Source: Comamonadaceae bacterium
Lineage (GTDB): Bacteria; Pseudomonadota; Gammaproteobacteria; Burkholderiales; Burkholderiaceae_C
Direction of reading: 5' to 3'
Length of the DNA stretch: 43,846 nucleotides
Assembly (NCBI GenBank): GCA_027486495.1
Contig: JAIXOZ010000134.1
Location: forward strand, 1 to 43,846
Of the stretch, positions 1-8,059 are shown one piece after another. The first letter of the stretch is position 1. Every line of letters starts with the position of its first letter. The notes beneath the pieces were generated by a model. That model was given only the letters and a program-made list of their open reading frames with translations, was not told where the DNA came from and did no database searches. A program made the position numbers and the translations under genes.

Positions 1-11
1 AGGAAATCAAG

Positions 12-1628
12 ATGAGTGCCGTTCTAGACCATCACGATCACGCCCATGACGACCACGGTCACGCGCCTGCGGGCTGGCGTCGCTGGGTGTATGCCACCAA
101 CCACAAAGACATCGGTACCCTGTACCTGCTGTTCAGCTTTGCCATGCTCATGGTGGGCGGTGTGTTGGCGCTGGGTATTCGCGCCGAGCTGTTCCAGCCT
201 GGTCTGCAAATCGTGAACCCTGAGTTGTTCAATCAGTTCACCACCATGCACGGCATCATCATGGTGTTCGGCGCGATCATGCCCGCCTTTGTGGGCTTTG
301 CGAACTGGATGCTGCCTCTGCAAATCGGCGCTTCTGACATGGCATTTGCCCGCATGAACAACTTCAGCTTCTGGCTGATGATTCCAGCATCCTTGATGCT
401 GGTGGGATCGTTCTTCATGCCTGGTGGTGCACCCGCAGCTGGTTGGACGCTCTATGCGCCCTTGACCTTGCAAATGGGCCCATCGATGGACGCTGGTATT
501 TTTGCCATGCACATCCTCGGTGCTTCGTCCATCATGGGTTCGATCAACATCATCGTGACCATCTTGAACATGCGCGCGCCTGGCATGACCTTGATGAAGA
601 TGCCCATGTTCGCTTGGACATGGTTGATCACTGCTTACTTGCTGATTGCCGTGATGCCCGTGTTGGCTGGCGCGATCACCATGACCCTGACAGACCGTCA
701 TTTCGGCACCAGCTTCTTCAACCCCGCTGGTGGTGGTGACCCGGTCATGTACCAGCACATTTTCTGGTTCTTCGGTCACCCCGAGGTGTACATCATGATC
801 TTGCCGGCCTTCGGCATCATCAGCCAGATCGTGCCCGCGTTCGCACGCAAGAAGCTCTTTGGTTACGCCTCCATGGTTTACGCCACATCCTCCATTGCCA
901 TCTTGTCGTTCATCGTGTGGGCACACCACATGTTCACGACGGGCATGCCTGTCACAGGCCAGCTGTTCTTCATGTACGCCACGATGTTGATCGCTGTGCC
1001 GACCGCCGTGAAGATCTTCAACTGGATCGCCACCATGTGGCGTGGCTCCATGACCTTTGAAACCCCCATGCTGTTCGCAGTGGGCTTCATCTTCGTCTTC
1101 ACCATGGGCGGCTTCACCGGTCTGATTTTGGCCATGGCCCCGATCGACATCCAGTTGCAAGACACTTATTACGTGGTGGCCCACTTCCACTATGTGTTGG
1201 TAGCAGGTTCATTGTTTGCGCTGTTTGCGGGTGTCTACTACTGGATTCCCAAGTGGACCGGTGTGATGTACAACGAATCACGCGGCAAGATCCACTTCTG
1301 GTGGTCGCTGATTTCCTTCAACGTCACCTTCTTCCCGATGCACTTCTTGGGTCTGGCCGGTATGCCCCGTCGCTATGCCGACTACCCCATGCAATTCACC
1401 GACTTCAACATGATCGCTTCGGTGGGTGCCTTCTTCTTCGGTTTTGCCCAAGTCTATTTCTTCTTGTTCATTGTCTTGCCTGCCATGATGGGCAAAGGCG
1501 AGAAGGCACCTCAGAAGCCTTGGGAAGGTGCTGAAGGTCTCGAGTGGGAAGTGCCTTCGCCTGCCCCGTTCCACACCTTTGAGAACCCACCCAAGCTGGA
1601 CGCCACTGCGACCCGCGTGATTGGTTGA
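12..1628 (+). CDS. ctaD: Cytochrome c oxidase subunit I
   Basis: This is the catalytic subunit of an aa3-type terminal oxidase, a 538-residue inner-membrane protein that reduces oxygen to water and pumps protons. The ligands are visible: His80 (TMHG) for heme a; the HPEVY motif at 256-260, holding the CuB histidine and its crosslinked tyrosine; the His305-His306 CuB pair; and His391/His393 (HFHY) for hemes a3 and a. Glu258 within HPEVY is the D-channel glutamate of A1-type oxidases, and Lys334 fits the K channel. The start is supported by an AGGA ribosome site at bases 1-4. Residues 7-17 are an unusual His/Asp-rich tail before the first membrane helix. Subunit II (ctaC) is expected just upstream, outside the window. 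The call is essentially certain. Confidence 0.98.
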   Translation: MSAVLDHHDHAHDDHGHAPAGWRRWVYATNHKDIGTLYLLFSFAMLMVGGVLALGIRAELFQPGLQIVNPELFNQFTTMHGIIMVFGAIMPAFVGFANWMLPLQIGASDMAFARMNNFSFWLMIPASLMLVGSFFMPGGAPAAGWTLYAPLTLQMGPSMDAGIFAMHILGASSIMGSINIIVTILNMRAPGMTLMKMPMFAWTWLITAYLLIAVMPVLAGAITMTLTDRHFGTSFFNPAGGGDPVMYQHIFWFFGHPEVYIMILPAFGIISQIVPAFARKKLFGYASMVYATSSIAILSFIVWAHHMFTTGMPVTGQLFFMYATMLIAVPTAVKIFNWIATMWRGSMTFETPMLFAVGFIFVFTMGGFTGLILAMAPIDIQLQDTYYVVAHFHYVLVAGSLFALFAGVYYWIPKWTGVMYNESRGKIHFWWSLISFNVTFFPMHFLGLAGMPRRYADYPMQFTDFNMIASVGAFFFGFAQVYFFLFIVLPAMMGKGEKAPQKPWEGAEGLEWEVPSPAPFHTFENPPKLDATATRVIG

Positions 1629-1633
1629 TCCAG

Positions 1634-1750
1634 ATGGCCATGACACCTGAACAAAAGAAAAACAACGTTCGCCTTGGCCTGATCTTGGCCTCGGTGGCGT
1701 GTGCTGTATTGATTGGTTTTGTGGCCAAGTTGATGCTGTTGAATTCCTGA
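1634..1750 (+). CDS. Small cytochrome oxidase assembly protein (38 aa)
   Basis: This tiny gene begins 5 bases after the ctaD stop and ends 10 bases before ctaG. It encodes 38 residues: a short polar N-terminus rich in Gln, Lys and Asn, then one hydrophobic helix of about 20 residues ending in MLLNS. Its position and shape match the small single-pass protein found between ctaD and ctaG in many Comamonadaceae, annotated as a cytochrome oxidase small assembly protein; its exact role is not established. An internal ATG at 1640 is an alternative start that would remove two residues. I accept it because it is tightly packed in the operon with no wasted bases on either side. Confidence 0.75.
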   Translation: MAMTPEQKKNNVRLGLILASVACAVLIGFVAKLMLLNS

Positions 1751-1760
1751 AAGACCCAAG

Positions 1761-2390
1761 ATGAACCTGCGTGGTGAAAATCTGAAGATGGTGGGCAAGC
1801 TGGCGGTCGTGACCGCGGGCATGTTCTGCTTCGGTTACGCGCTGGTGCCCATTTACAAGGCGATTTGCGAAATGACAGGGATCAACATCCTGTCTATTTC
1901 CGAGACCCAGGTCCCGGGTAATGCCAAGGCGGGCAAAGCCGCTGAAGTGTTGCGCAACAGCCAGGTCGATACCACCCGCACCATCACCGTCGAGTTCGAC
2001 GCCAATGTGCGTGGTCCTTGGGAGTTCAAGCCCGAGAAGCGTTCGATGCAAGTGCATCCTGGTGAACTCAGCACGGTGATGTACGAGTTCCAAAATGTGC
2101 AAAATCGCCGCATGGCAGCTCAAGCCATTCCCAGCTATGCACCTCGCCAGGCCGCCAATCATTTCAACAAGCTCGAGTGTTTCTGTTTCAACCAGTACAC
2201 CCTGGAGCCCGGCGAGAAAAAATCTTGGCCCGTTGCCTTTGTGATCGACCCCAAGTTGTCCAAAGACGTGACCACCATCACGCTGTCCTACACCTTCTTT
2301 GAGGTGGGGGGCAAGACACCGGCTGCACCGTCAGCACCCTTGGCCGCTGCAGTCCAGCCCTTGCCGATCAAGACGGGTCTGGGATCATGA
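1761..2390 (+). CDS. ctaG: Cytochrome c oxidase assembly protein CtaG/Cox11
   Basis: This is a 209-residue periplasm-facing copper chaperone that delivers copper to the CuB site of subunit I. It has one N-terminal membrane helix (about residues 11-30), the conserved segment around VPIYKAICEMTG, and the copper-binding CFCF motif with Cys140 and Cys142 inside an immunoglobulin-like beta domain. Cys36 is also in the family-typical position just after the helix. The length is normal for the family. It lies in the ctaD-ctaG-ctaE operon, and its stop codon overlaps the next start by four bases (ATGA, 2387-2390), which suggests translational coupling. The assignment is secure. Confidence 0.97.
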   Translation: MNLRGENLKMVGKLAVVTAGMFCFGYALVPIYKAICEMTGINILSISETQVPGNAKAGKAAEVLRNSQVDTTRTITVEFDANVRGPWEFKPEKRSMQVHPGELSTVMYEFQNVQNRRMAAQAIPSYAPRQAANHFNKLECFCFNQYTLEPGEKKSWPVAFVIDPKLSKDVTTITLSYTFFEVGGKTPAAPSAPLAAAVQPLPIKTGLGS

Positions 2391-2611
2391 ACACGCCTAA
2401 GCTTCCCGTTTCCAAAACGGCTTGGTTGCGTACCATTCAAGCGGTTCTTTGGTCTTTTGTGGGTCTTCGCAAAAATTCCGAGTACCAACAAGACATTGAA
2501 AAGCTCAACCCCTTCCACATCATCGGTGTGGCCATTGTTGCGGCATTGTTGTTTGTTCTGGGGCTGATCGCCCTGGTCAATTGGGTCGTGGTTCAACCCA
2601 CCGCCCTGTAA
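2387..2611 (+). CDS. DUF2970 small membrane protein
   Basis: This is a 74-residue protein with one clear C-terminal membrane helix (about residues 43-67) after an amphipathic N-terminal half with the family-typical AVLWSFVGLRK segment. It belongs to the DUF2970 family, which recurs between ctaG and ctaE in Betaproteobacteria. No biochemical role is known to me; the position suggests help in oxidase assembly or stability. The start overlaps the ctaG stop (ATGA), so it is probably co-translated with it. The family call is strong and the function is open. Confidence 0.88.
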   Translation: MNTPKLPVSKTAWLRTIQAVLWSFVGLRKNSEYQQDIEKLNPFHIIGVAIVAALLFVLGLIALVNWVVVQPTAL

Positions 2612-2656
2612 CCGCCAAAAAATAAGATTTCGATAGAAGAGAGAGCAGGAGTCCCC

Positions 2657-3538
2657 ATGAGTTCAGCAGCACACGGCAGCACGCCTTACTACTACGTCCC
2701 GCACGAGTCACGCCACCCGGTGATGTCGGCCATTGGCTTGTTTTTCGTCATTCTGGGCGCAGGCCAGTGGATCAATGGCGCCGAATGGGGCATGTATTGC
2801 CTGTTCTTTGGCATGGCTTGGTGGTTGATCGTTTTGTACCAGTGGTTCTCTGAAGCGGTACACGAAAGCGAAACCGGCATGTATGGCCGAAAGATTGATC
2901 TGTCCTACCGCTGGAGCATGACCTGGTTCATCTTCTCGGAGGTCATGTTCTTTGGTGCTTTCTTCACCGCACTGTGGTGGGCCCGTTCACACTCCATCCC
3001 AGCCTTGGGCAGTCTCGAAAACGCTCTGCTGTGGCCCGAATTCAAAGCCGCGTGGCCCAGTGTGGTGCCCGGTGCAACCACTTCGCCAGCTGGCTTTGTT
3101 GAGCCCTTCCAGACCATGGGCCCATTCTGGTTGCCCACCATCAACACGGCCTTGCTGCTGACCTCTGGCGTGACTTTGACGATTGCACACCACGCCATCC
3201 AGGTGGGCGACCGGAGCAAAACCATCAAATTCATGTGGTTGACTGTTTTGCTGGGCGTGACTTTCCTGTTTGTCCAGGGTTATGAATATGCCCACGCCTG
3301 GAGCGACTTGAACCTCAAGTTGTCCTCTGGCATCTATGGCTCCACCTTCTACATGCTGACCGGTTTCCACGGCTTCCACGTTTTTGTCGGCATGTTGATG
3401 CTCTTGTTCATCACCCTGCGCTTACAAAAAGGCCACTTCACCAAAGACCGTCACTTCGGCTTTGAGGGTGCGGCTTGGTACTGGCACTTTGTGGACGTGG
3501 TTTGGTTGGGCTTGTACATCCTTGTTTATTGGATGTAA
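2657..3538 (+). CDS. ctaE: Cytochrome c oxidase subunit III
   Basis: This is a 293-residue heme/copper-oxidase subunit III with about seven membrane helices. Family marks include the glutamate in FSEVMFFGAFF, the GFHGFHVFVG segment, and the C-terminal block WYWHFVDVVWLGLYILVYW. Subunit III stabilises subunit I and supports proton uptake. A GGAG ribosome site lies about 6-9 bases before the ATG, in a 45-base gap after DUF2970. The extra stretch between helices III and IV (around residues 115-160) is normal for proteobacterial aa3 oxidases. It is the last gene before a strong terminator, so it closes the structural oxidase operon. Confidence 0.97.
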   Translation: MSSAAHGSTPYYYVPHESRHPVMSAIGLFFVILGAGQWINGAEWGMYCLFFGMAWWLIVLYQWFSEAVHESETGMYGRKIDLSYRWSMTWFIFSEVMFFGAFFTALWWARSHSIPALGSLENALLWPEFKAAWPSVVPGATTSPAGFVEPFQTMGPFWLPTINTALLLTSGVTLTIAHHAIQVGDRSKTIKFMWLTVLLGVTFLFVQGYEYAHAWSDLNLKLSSGIYGSTFYMLTGFHGFHVFVGMLMLLFITLRLQKGHFTKDRHFGFEGAAWYWHFVDVVWLGLYILVYWM

Positions 3539-3557
3539 GCCCGCCACTGGCCTAAAC

Positions 3558-3583
3558 AAAAAAGCGCCCATGGGCGCTTTTTT
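3558..3583. terminator. Bidirectional intrinsic terminator
   Basis: A perfect 26-base palindrome: six A, a 7-bp GC-rich stem (GCGCCCA/TGGGCGC) and six T. It reads as a Rho-independent terminator on both strands. It sits 19 bases after ctaE and 70 bases beyond the end of the opposing DUF2909 gene, so it would stop the two converging transcripts. Confidence 0.92.
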
Positions 3584-3653
3584 GTTGATGAGGTGAGTTT
3601 CAGAAAGTGGCAGAACGGATGCGAATGGCGGGGCCGTAAGACCAAAGAAAAAA

Positions 3654-3887
3654 TCAAGCGCCTGGGGGAATGCCCGTGGGTTGGATCCAGCCCATCTTCC
3701 AGGCCAGCAGCACACAAATGAACAGGACAATGGAAAAACCGACACGAAACGCCAGTGCGGTGGCCATGTTGCCCTTTTTGGGCGCTTGGCCTTCGGCGGG
3801 CGGGGCGCTGCCACGCATCATGTACATCAGGGCCGAACCCAGACTGACCAAAATGGCAAGAAACGCAATGGCAACAAGAATTTTCAT
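3654..3887 (-). CDS. DUF2909 twin transmembrane protein
   Basis: This is a 77-residue protein with two membrane helices (about residues 2-22 and 45-65) joined by a short Pro/Ala/Lys loop. It fits the DUF2909 or twin-transmembrane family found beside surf1 in Betaproteobacteria; its function is unknown, though the location points to oxidase biogenesis. I chose the ATG at 3887, giving MKILVAIAFLAIL, the usual family N-terminus, over a TTG five codons upstream. It is the only minus-strand gene in the oxidase block and faces away from surf1, with only 14 bases between the two start codons. No clear Shine-Dalgarno is visible. Confidence 0.85.
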   Translation of the reverse strand: MKILVAIAFLAILVSLGSALMYMMRGSAPPAEGQAPKKGNMATALAFRVGFSIVLFICVLLAWKMGWIQPTGIPPGA

Positions 3888-3901
3888 GAACGCATTATCC
3901 A

Positions 3902-4645
3902 ATGACTGAGAAACCCCCTCGCTGGAAAAGATGGTTGGTGCTGGCTATGGCAGCGTTTGGTATTTCCCTCACCTTTTCGCTGGGGTTGTGGCAGTTGGGG
4001 CGTGCCAGTGAGAAAACCGCTTTACAGGACGCCAGAACGCAGCAGGCGAGTAAAGAAGCGCTCGATGGCAGGACCCTGAGTGGTGGACCTGAAGGCGTGG
4101 CGCAACGCAGCGAGTTGATTCACCGGAACTTGGTGGTGACAGGGCGTTGGTTGCCCTCTCACACCGTGTACCTGGACAACCGGCAGATGAATGCCAAACC
4201 CGGTTTTTTTGTGCTGACCCCTTTGCAGATTGAGGGCACGGGCGAGGTCTTGGTGGTGCAGCGCGGCTGGGCACAACGCTCTTTCACTGACCGAGCCGCA
4301 CTGCCAACTGTGCAGACGTCTGAAGGCCTGGTCCAAGTGCAAGGCCATTTGGCCCTTTGGCCTTCAAGGCTCTACGACTTCGGCGGGGCCGAGACGGGGC
4401 CAATACGGCAAAATCTCGACCTGACTGCGTACCGTCAAGAAACGGGTCTGAGGGTGCTCGAAGTCACCTTGCTCCAGTCAGGCGGTCCCTCCGAGGGACT
4501 GCTGCGCGAATGGCCTGTGGTGGTCAGTGGTGTCGAAAAGCACCATGGTTATGCTTTTCAATGGTTTGGCCTCAGTGGCCTGATCGCTTTACTTTATGTC
4601 TGGTTCCAAATTGTCCAACCCCGCCGCCAAAAACGACCTGTCTGA
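3902..4645 (+). CDS. SURF1 family oxidase assembly protein
   Basis: This is a 247-residue SURF1/Shy1 protein that helps insert heme a into subunit I. It has the classic two-helix layout: an N-terminal membrane helix (about residues 12-32, ending near LGLWQLGRA), a periplasmic domain with the GRWL, LDNRQ, GFFVLTPL and VVQRGW motifs, and a C-terminal helix starting at GYAFQWFGLSGL. It opens the surf1-sco-like-ctaA-ctaB-sco series. No convincing ribosome site precedes the ATG, so a leaderless or weakly initiated message is possible. The C-terminus overlaps the longest reading of the next gene by about 50 bases. Confidence 0.93.
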   Translation: MTEKPPRWKRWLVLAMAAFGISLTFSLGLWQLGRASEKTALQDARTQQASKEALDGRTLSGGPEGVAQRSELIHRNLVVTGRWLPSHTVYLDNRQMNAKPGFFVLTPLQIEGTGEVLVVQRGWAQRSFTDRAALPTVQTSEGLVQVQGHLALWPSRLYDFGGAETGPIRQNLDLTAYRQETGLRVLEVTLLQSGGPSEGLLREWPVVVSGVEKHHGYAFQWFGLSGLIALLYVWFQIVQPRRQKRPV

Positions 4646-5309
4646 CAGCCCCCTGGCCATGACGGTGCACGACATGCCAAGCCCTGGTGCCGTGGTGCAA
4701 GCCGATGCCCAGCGAACCCGCATGGGCCGCTGGAAGATGATCGCCATGATGCTGGTCTGCGCATCCCCAGTCATTGCCTCGTATTTCACTTACTACGTGA
4801 TCCGACCTGAAGGCCGTAGTGTCTATGGCGAGCTGATTCAGCCGCAAAAAGACATGCCCCAGGTCAGCGCCAATAACCTGCAGGGCGAACCGGTCACGCT
4901 GGCCAGCCTCAAAGACCAATGGTTGCTGGTGACAGTGGCCTCGGGCGCTTGCGACGAACGCTGCCAGCAAAACCTGTACTTCCAGCGCCAGTTGCGTGAA
5001 ATTTTGGGCCGCGAAAAAGACCGCCTCGACCGCGTTTGGTTGGTCACCGACGACGCGGCCGTGGCCCCCAGCCTCTTGCCCGCTTTGAACCAAGCGCATG
5101 TGCTGCGCCTGGATGCGACCACAGCACAAAGCTGGGTCAGCCCCGCCTCGGGTCAGCAGTTGCAGGACCATTTGTATGTGATCGATCCGATGGGCAATTT
5201 CATGATGCGTTTTCCGGCCAACATGGACGTGGCCGGTGCCTCCAAAGCCAAGCGCGACCTGAACCGATTGCTCAAGGCTTCATCGTCTTGGGACAACGCG
5301 GGGCGTTAA
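4596..5309 (+). CDS. SCO-like membrane-anchored thioredoxin-fold protein
   Basis: This is a 237-residue protein with one membrane helix (about residues 47-68) and a periplasmic thioredoxin-like domain. Cys119 and Cys123 form a CxxxC pair, the spacing used for copper in SCO/PrrC proteins, and a DP-G motif (LYVIDPMGNF) follows near residue 194. His192 lies five residues before that Asp, closer than the eight-residue spacing seen in the SCO protein encoded at 7347-7955. It may therefore be a divergent copper chaperone or a thiol reductase for the oxidase copper sites. The longest frame overlaps surf1; an ATG at 4659, 13 bases after the surf1 stop, is an equally plausible start. The gene is certain; its role is inferred from the operon. 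Confidence 0.85.
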   Translation: MSGSKLSNPAAKNDLSDSPLAMTVHDMPSPGAVVQADAQRTRMGRWKMIAMMLVCASPVIASYFTYYVIRPEGRSVYGELIQPQKDMPQVSANNLQGEPVTLASLKDQWLLVTVASGACDERCQQNLYFQRQLREILGREKDRLDRVWLVTDDAAVAPSLLPALNQAHVLRLDATTAQSWVSPASGQQLQDHLYVIDPMGNFMMRFPANMDVAGASKAKRDLNRLLKASSSWDNAGR

Positions 5310-5312
5310 GGC

Positions 5313-6443
5313 ATGACCGAAGTTGAGTTGTACAACCTGGAGCCCATTTTGGAGCTCATGGCCGTGGGCCTGGCGGTGGCGGCTTTGCCCTTGTGCTGGT
5401 GGCTTTGGCGACAACGCAGGGCTTCCCCATCGGGGCGGCTCAAGGCCCTGACCCTGATCACTTTGTTCCTGACCTTCGATCTGGTGCTGTTCGGGGCCTT
5501 TACCCGGCTGACCGACTCCGGCTTGGGGTGTCCCGATTGGCCAGGTTGCTACGGCAGTGCCACCCCCATCGGTGCCAAAGCAGAAATCAAGGCCGCTGAG
5601 GCCGCCATGCCCACGGGGCCAGTCACCAAGAGCAAGGCCTGGATCGAAATGGTTCACCGTTACTTGGCCACCGGGGTCGGCGTCTTGATCCTGACCCTGG
5701 CCGCCATGACCTGGTGGCTGCGGCGTCATAGCCGCGAAGTCAGCCCCTGGTTGCCCACCTTGACTTTGGTGTGGGTCTGCATGCAAGGGGCGTTCGGTGC
5801 ACTCACGGTAACCATGAAACTGTTTCCGGCCATTGTCACCTTGCACCTGATGGGCGGCATTGGTTTGTTGGTGTTGTTGATGGCGCAAGCCGTGCGTTAT
5901 GACGGCGCTGGGATGCGGCCATTGCCGTCGCCATTGCGCGCTGGTTTGTGGGCAGGCTTTGTGTTGCTGTGGCTGCAAATTGCCTTGGGTGGCTGGGTCA
6001 GCACCAATTACGCCGTACTGGCGTGCCCAGATTTCCCCACCTGTCACGGCCAGTGGGTGCCCGAGATGAATTGGCAAGGCTTCGCCCTTTGGCGTGAACT
6101 GGGCTACACCCCGACGGGCGAACTCTTGCCATTCGCCTCACTGGTGTCCATTCATTTTGTGCACCGTTCGGCCGCTTGGCTGGTGTTGGCGGTGCTGCTG
6201 TGGGTGGGCTGGCGTTTGCGGGTGCAGCCGGGTTTGGCTGTGGCAGGGCGTTGGTTGCTGGGCCTGTGTGCCTTGCAGTTCGCCACCGGGCTGAGCAACG
6301 TGGTGCTGGGATGGCCCTTGCTGGCCGCTGTGATGCACACTGGCGGGGCCGCTGCCATGGCCTTGACCCTGACCTGGGCCTTGAGTGTCAGCCGGGTTGA
6401 TAATTCAGGGCCTGATCCCTTTTCCAAAAAGCTTGCCGAATGA
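5313..6443 (+). CDS. ctaA: Heme A synthase (COX15/CtaA)
   Basis: This is a 376-residue, eight-helix membrane enzyme that oxidises the C8 methyl of heme O to make heme A for the oxidase. The heme-ligand histidines are visible: His115 (EMVHRYLAT), His178 (VTLHLMGG), His284 ([10 protein letters not shown]) and His342 (VMHTGGAA). Two cysteine pairs, Cys73/Cys79 and Cys238/Cys244, sit in extracytoplasmic loops in the pattern [10 protein letters not shown] / [10 protein letters not shown]. It begins 3 bases after the preceding stop and overlaps ctaB by four bases (ATGA), so the heme-modification genes are tightly coupled. Confidence 0.96.
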   Translation: MTEVELYNLEPILELMAVGLAVAALPLCWWLWRQRRASPSGRLKALTLITLFLTFDLVLFGAFTRLTDSGLGCPDWPGCYGSATPIGAKAEIKAAEAAMPTGPVTKSKAWIEMVHRYLATGVGVLILTLAAMTWWLRRHSREVSPWLPTLTLVWVCMQGAFGALTVTMKLFPAIVTLHLMGGIGLLVLLMAQAVRYDGAGMRPLPSPLRAGLWAGFVLLWLQIALGGWVSTNYAVLACPDFPTCHGQWVPEMNWQGFALWRELGYTPTGELLPFASLVSIHFVHRSAAWLVLAVLLWVGWRLRVQPGLAVAGRWLLGLCALQFATGLSNVVLGWPLLAAVMHTGGAAAMALTLTWALSVSRVDNSGPDPFSKKLAE

Positions 6444-7336
6444 CCGTCGCCACCGCCCGTTTGCCCATGAATGTCTGGCAACAGTTTTACGCGCTGACCA
6501 AACCGCGCGTGGTTCAATTGATCGTTTTTTGTGCCTTGATTGGCATGGTTCTGGCCGTGCCCGGTGTGCCGACTCTGGCTGAATTGAAGCTGGGTCTGTG
6601 GGCTTGCATCGGGATCTGGTTGGTGTCGGGGGCAGCGGCTGCCTTCAACTGTCTGGTTGAAAAAACCATCGATTCCAAAATGAAGCGCACCTCTTGGCGG
6701 CCCACCGCCAAAGGCGAGTTGAGTGACCGTCAAGCTTTGGTGTTTTCAGCTGCCTTGTGTGCCTTGGGATCATTCGTGCTGTACGTGTTTGTCAACCCGC
6801 TGACCATGTGGCTCACCTTTGCCACCTTTGTGGGCTACGCCATCATTTACACCGTGATCCTGAAGCCCCTGACGCCGCAAAATATTGTGATTGGTGGTGC
6901 CAGCGGGGCCATGCCCCCGGTGTTGGGTTGGGCCGCGATGACCGGACAAGTGGGGCCTGAGGCGCTGATCCTGTTCCTGATCATTTTCCTGTGGACGCCA
7001 CCGCACTTTTGGGCGCTGGCGTTGTACCGGGTCGAGGACTACCGCAAATCGGGGCTGCCCATGTTGCCGGTGACACACGGCAATGAGTTCACCCGTCTGC
7101 AGATCTTGCTCTACACCATCGTGCTGATGGCGTCCTGCCTGATGCCCTTTGTCTACGGCATGAGCTCTTGGCTTTACTTGGCCGCAGCGGTGGTGCTCAG
7201 CATCGGTTTCATCGGTTATGCGGTGGCCTTGTACCGCGCCTATTCGGATGAACTGGCCCGCAAGACCTTCCGTTTTTCCTTGATCCACCTGAGCGCCTTG
7301 TTTGCCGCTTTGCTGCTGGACCACTACATTTTTTAA
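6440..7336 (+). CDS. ctaB: Protoheme IX farnesyltransferase (heme O synthase)
   Basis: This is a 298-residue UbiA-superfamily prenyltransferase that adds a farnesyl group to heme B to give heme O, the substrate of CtaA. The first polar motif begins at Asn70 and continues IDSKMKRT (residues 77-84). The second is the [16 protein letters not shown] segment, matching the usual YxxDYxxxGxPMLP. About nine membrane helices are predicted by eye. The start overlaps the ctaA stop. It is also known as cyoE/ctaB; because it sits next to ctaA and feeds an aa3 oxidase, ctaB is the better symbol here. Confidence 0.96.
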   Translation: MTVATARLPMNVWQQFYALTKPRVVQLIVFCALIGMVLAVPGVPTLAELKLGLWACIGIWLVSGAAAAFNCLVEKTIDSKMKRTSWRPTAKGELSDRQALVFSAALCALGSFVLYVFVNPLTMWLTFATFVGYAIIYTVILKPLTPQNIVIGGASGAMPPVLGWAAMTGQVGPEALILFLIIFLWTPPHFWALALYRVEDYRKSGLPMLPVTHGNEFTRLQILLYTIVLMASCLMPFVYGMSSWLYLAAAVVLSIGFIGYAVALYRAYSDELARKTFRFSLIHLSALFAALLLDHYIF

Positions 7337-7346
7337 GGCTCCTGGC

Positions 7347-7955
7347 ATGTTGCAACGCAGACTATTGACACGAGCGGCACTGGCCTTGGGTGTGGCTGGC
7401 GCGGTGTGGGGCTTGAGCGGCTGTGGCGAAGACAAACCTTCATTTCGTGGCGTGGACATCACCGGGGCCGACTATGCCCAAGGCTGGGTGTTGAGCGACC
7501 AGGACGGCCAGGTGCGCACCCTGAAAGACTTTGCGGGCAAGGCCGTGGTGGTGTTCTTTGGCTTCACCCAATGCCCCGACGTCTGCCCGACCGCTTTACA
7601 AGAAATGGTCCAAGCCAAACAGCTCTTGGGCGCAGACGGGGCCAAGCTCCAGGGCATCTTCATCACGGTAGACCCCGAGCGCGATACGTCCGAATTGCTC
7701 AAGGCCTACATGGCCAATTTTGGACCGGACTTTGTGGCCTTGCGCCCCACGCCTGAACAACTGCCCAAGGTGACCAAGGACTTCAAGATCTATTACAAAA
7801 AGGTCGAGGGCAAAACCCCCACCAGTTACACCATGGACCACTCTGCGGGCAGCTTCACCTTTGACCCGCAAGGCCGCATCCGGTTGTACAACCGCCACGC
7901 CAGTGGTGCCGAGGCGCTGGCCGCCGACGTGAAAATTTTGCTCAGCGGCAAGTGA
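7347..7955 (+). CDS. SCO1/SenC copper chaperone lipoprotein
   Basis: This is a 202-residue lipoprotein of the SCO family, which supplies copper to the CuA site of subunit II. The lipobox LSGC places the lipidated cysteine at residue 26. The copper ligands are Cys76 and Cys80 in CPDVCP, and His165 in MDHSAG, followed by the conserved DPQG. I start at the ATG at 7347, just after the ctaB stop, because it gives a normal lipoprotein signal; the frame is open further upstream, but only inside ctaB. It is the last gene of the heme/copper maturation series and meets the tpsB gene head-on. Confidence 0.94.
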   Translation: MLQRRLLTRAALALGVAGAVWGLSGCGEDKPSFRGVDITGADYAQGWVLSDQDGQVRTLKDFAGKAVVVFFGFTQCPDVCPTALQEMVQAKQLLGADGAKLQGIFITVDPERDTSELLKAYMANFGPDFVALRPTPEQLPKVTKDFKIYYKKVEGKTPTSYTMDHSAGSFTFDPQGRIRLYNRHASGAEALAADVKILLSGK

Positions 7956-8059
7956 GGCCAGAAGGCCCTGTGCCGGGCCGTCAACGCGGCACCGTTGCAA
8001 ACTTCAAGCTGTTTCGACATTTGAAGTGTGCTGTCGATACGGCAAGCTGAAGTTTGAAA
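7956..8059. terminator. Convergent intergenic region with nested hairpins
   Basis: This 104-base gap lies between the converging sco and tpsB genes. GTGCCG (7970-7975) pairs with CGGCAC (7987-7992). A larger structure pairs CAAACTTCA (from 7998) with TGAAGTTTG (ending 8056), with an inner CGACA/TGTCG pair (8015-8019 and 8032-8036). There is no strong T-run, so this is a possible stem-rich bidirectional stop signal or mRNA 3'-end protector, not a textbook intrinsic terminator. Confidence 0.5.

Noticed and set aside
24..1190. Minus-strand open frame of 388 codons opposite ctaD
   Set aside because: It is His/Gly/Gln-rich antisense to a highly conserved oxidase gene.
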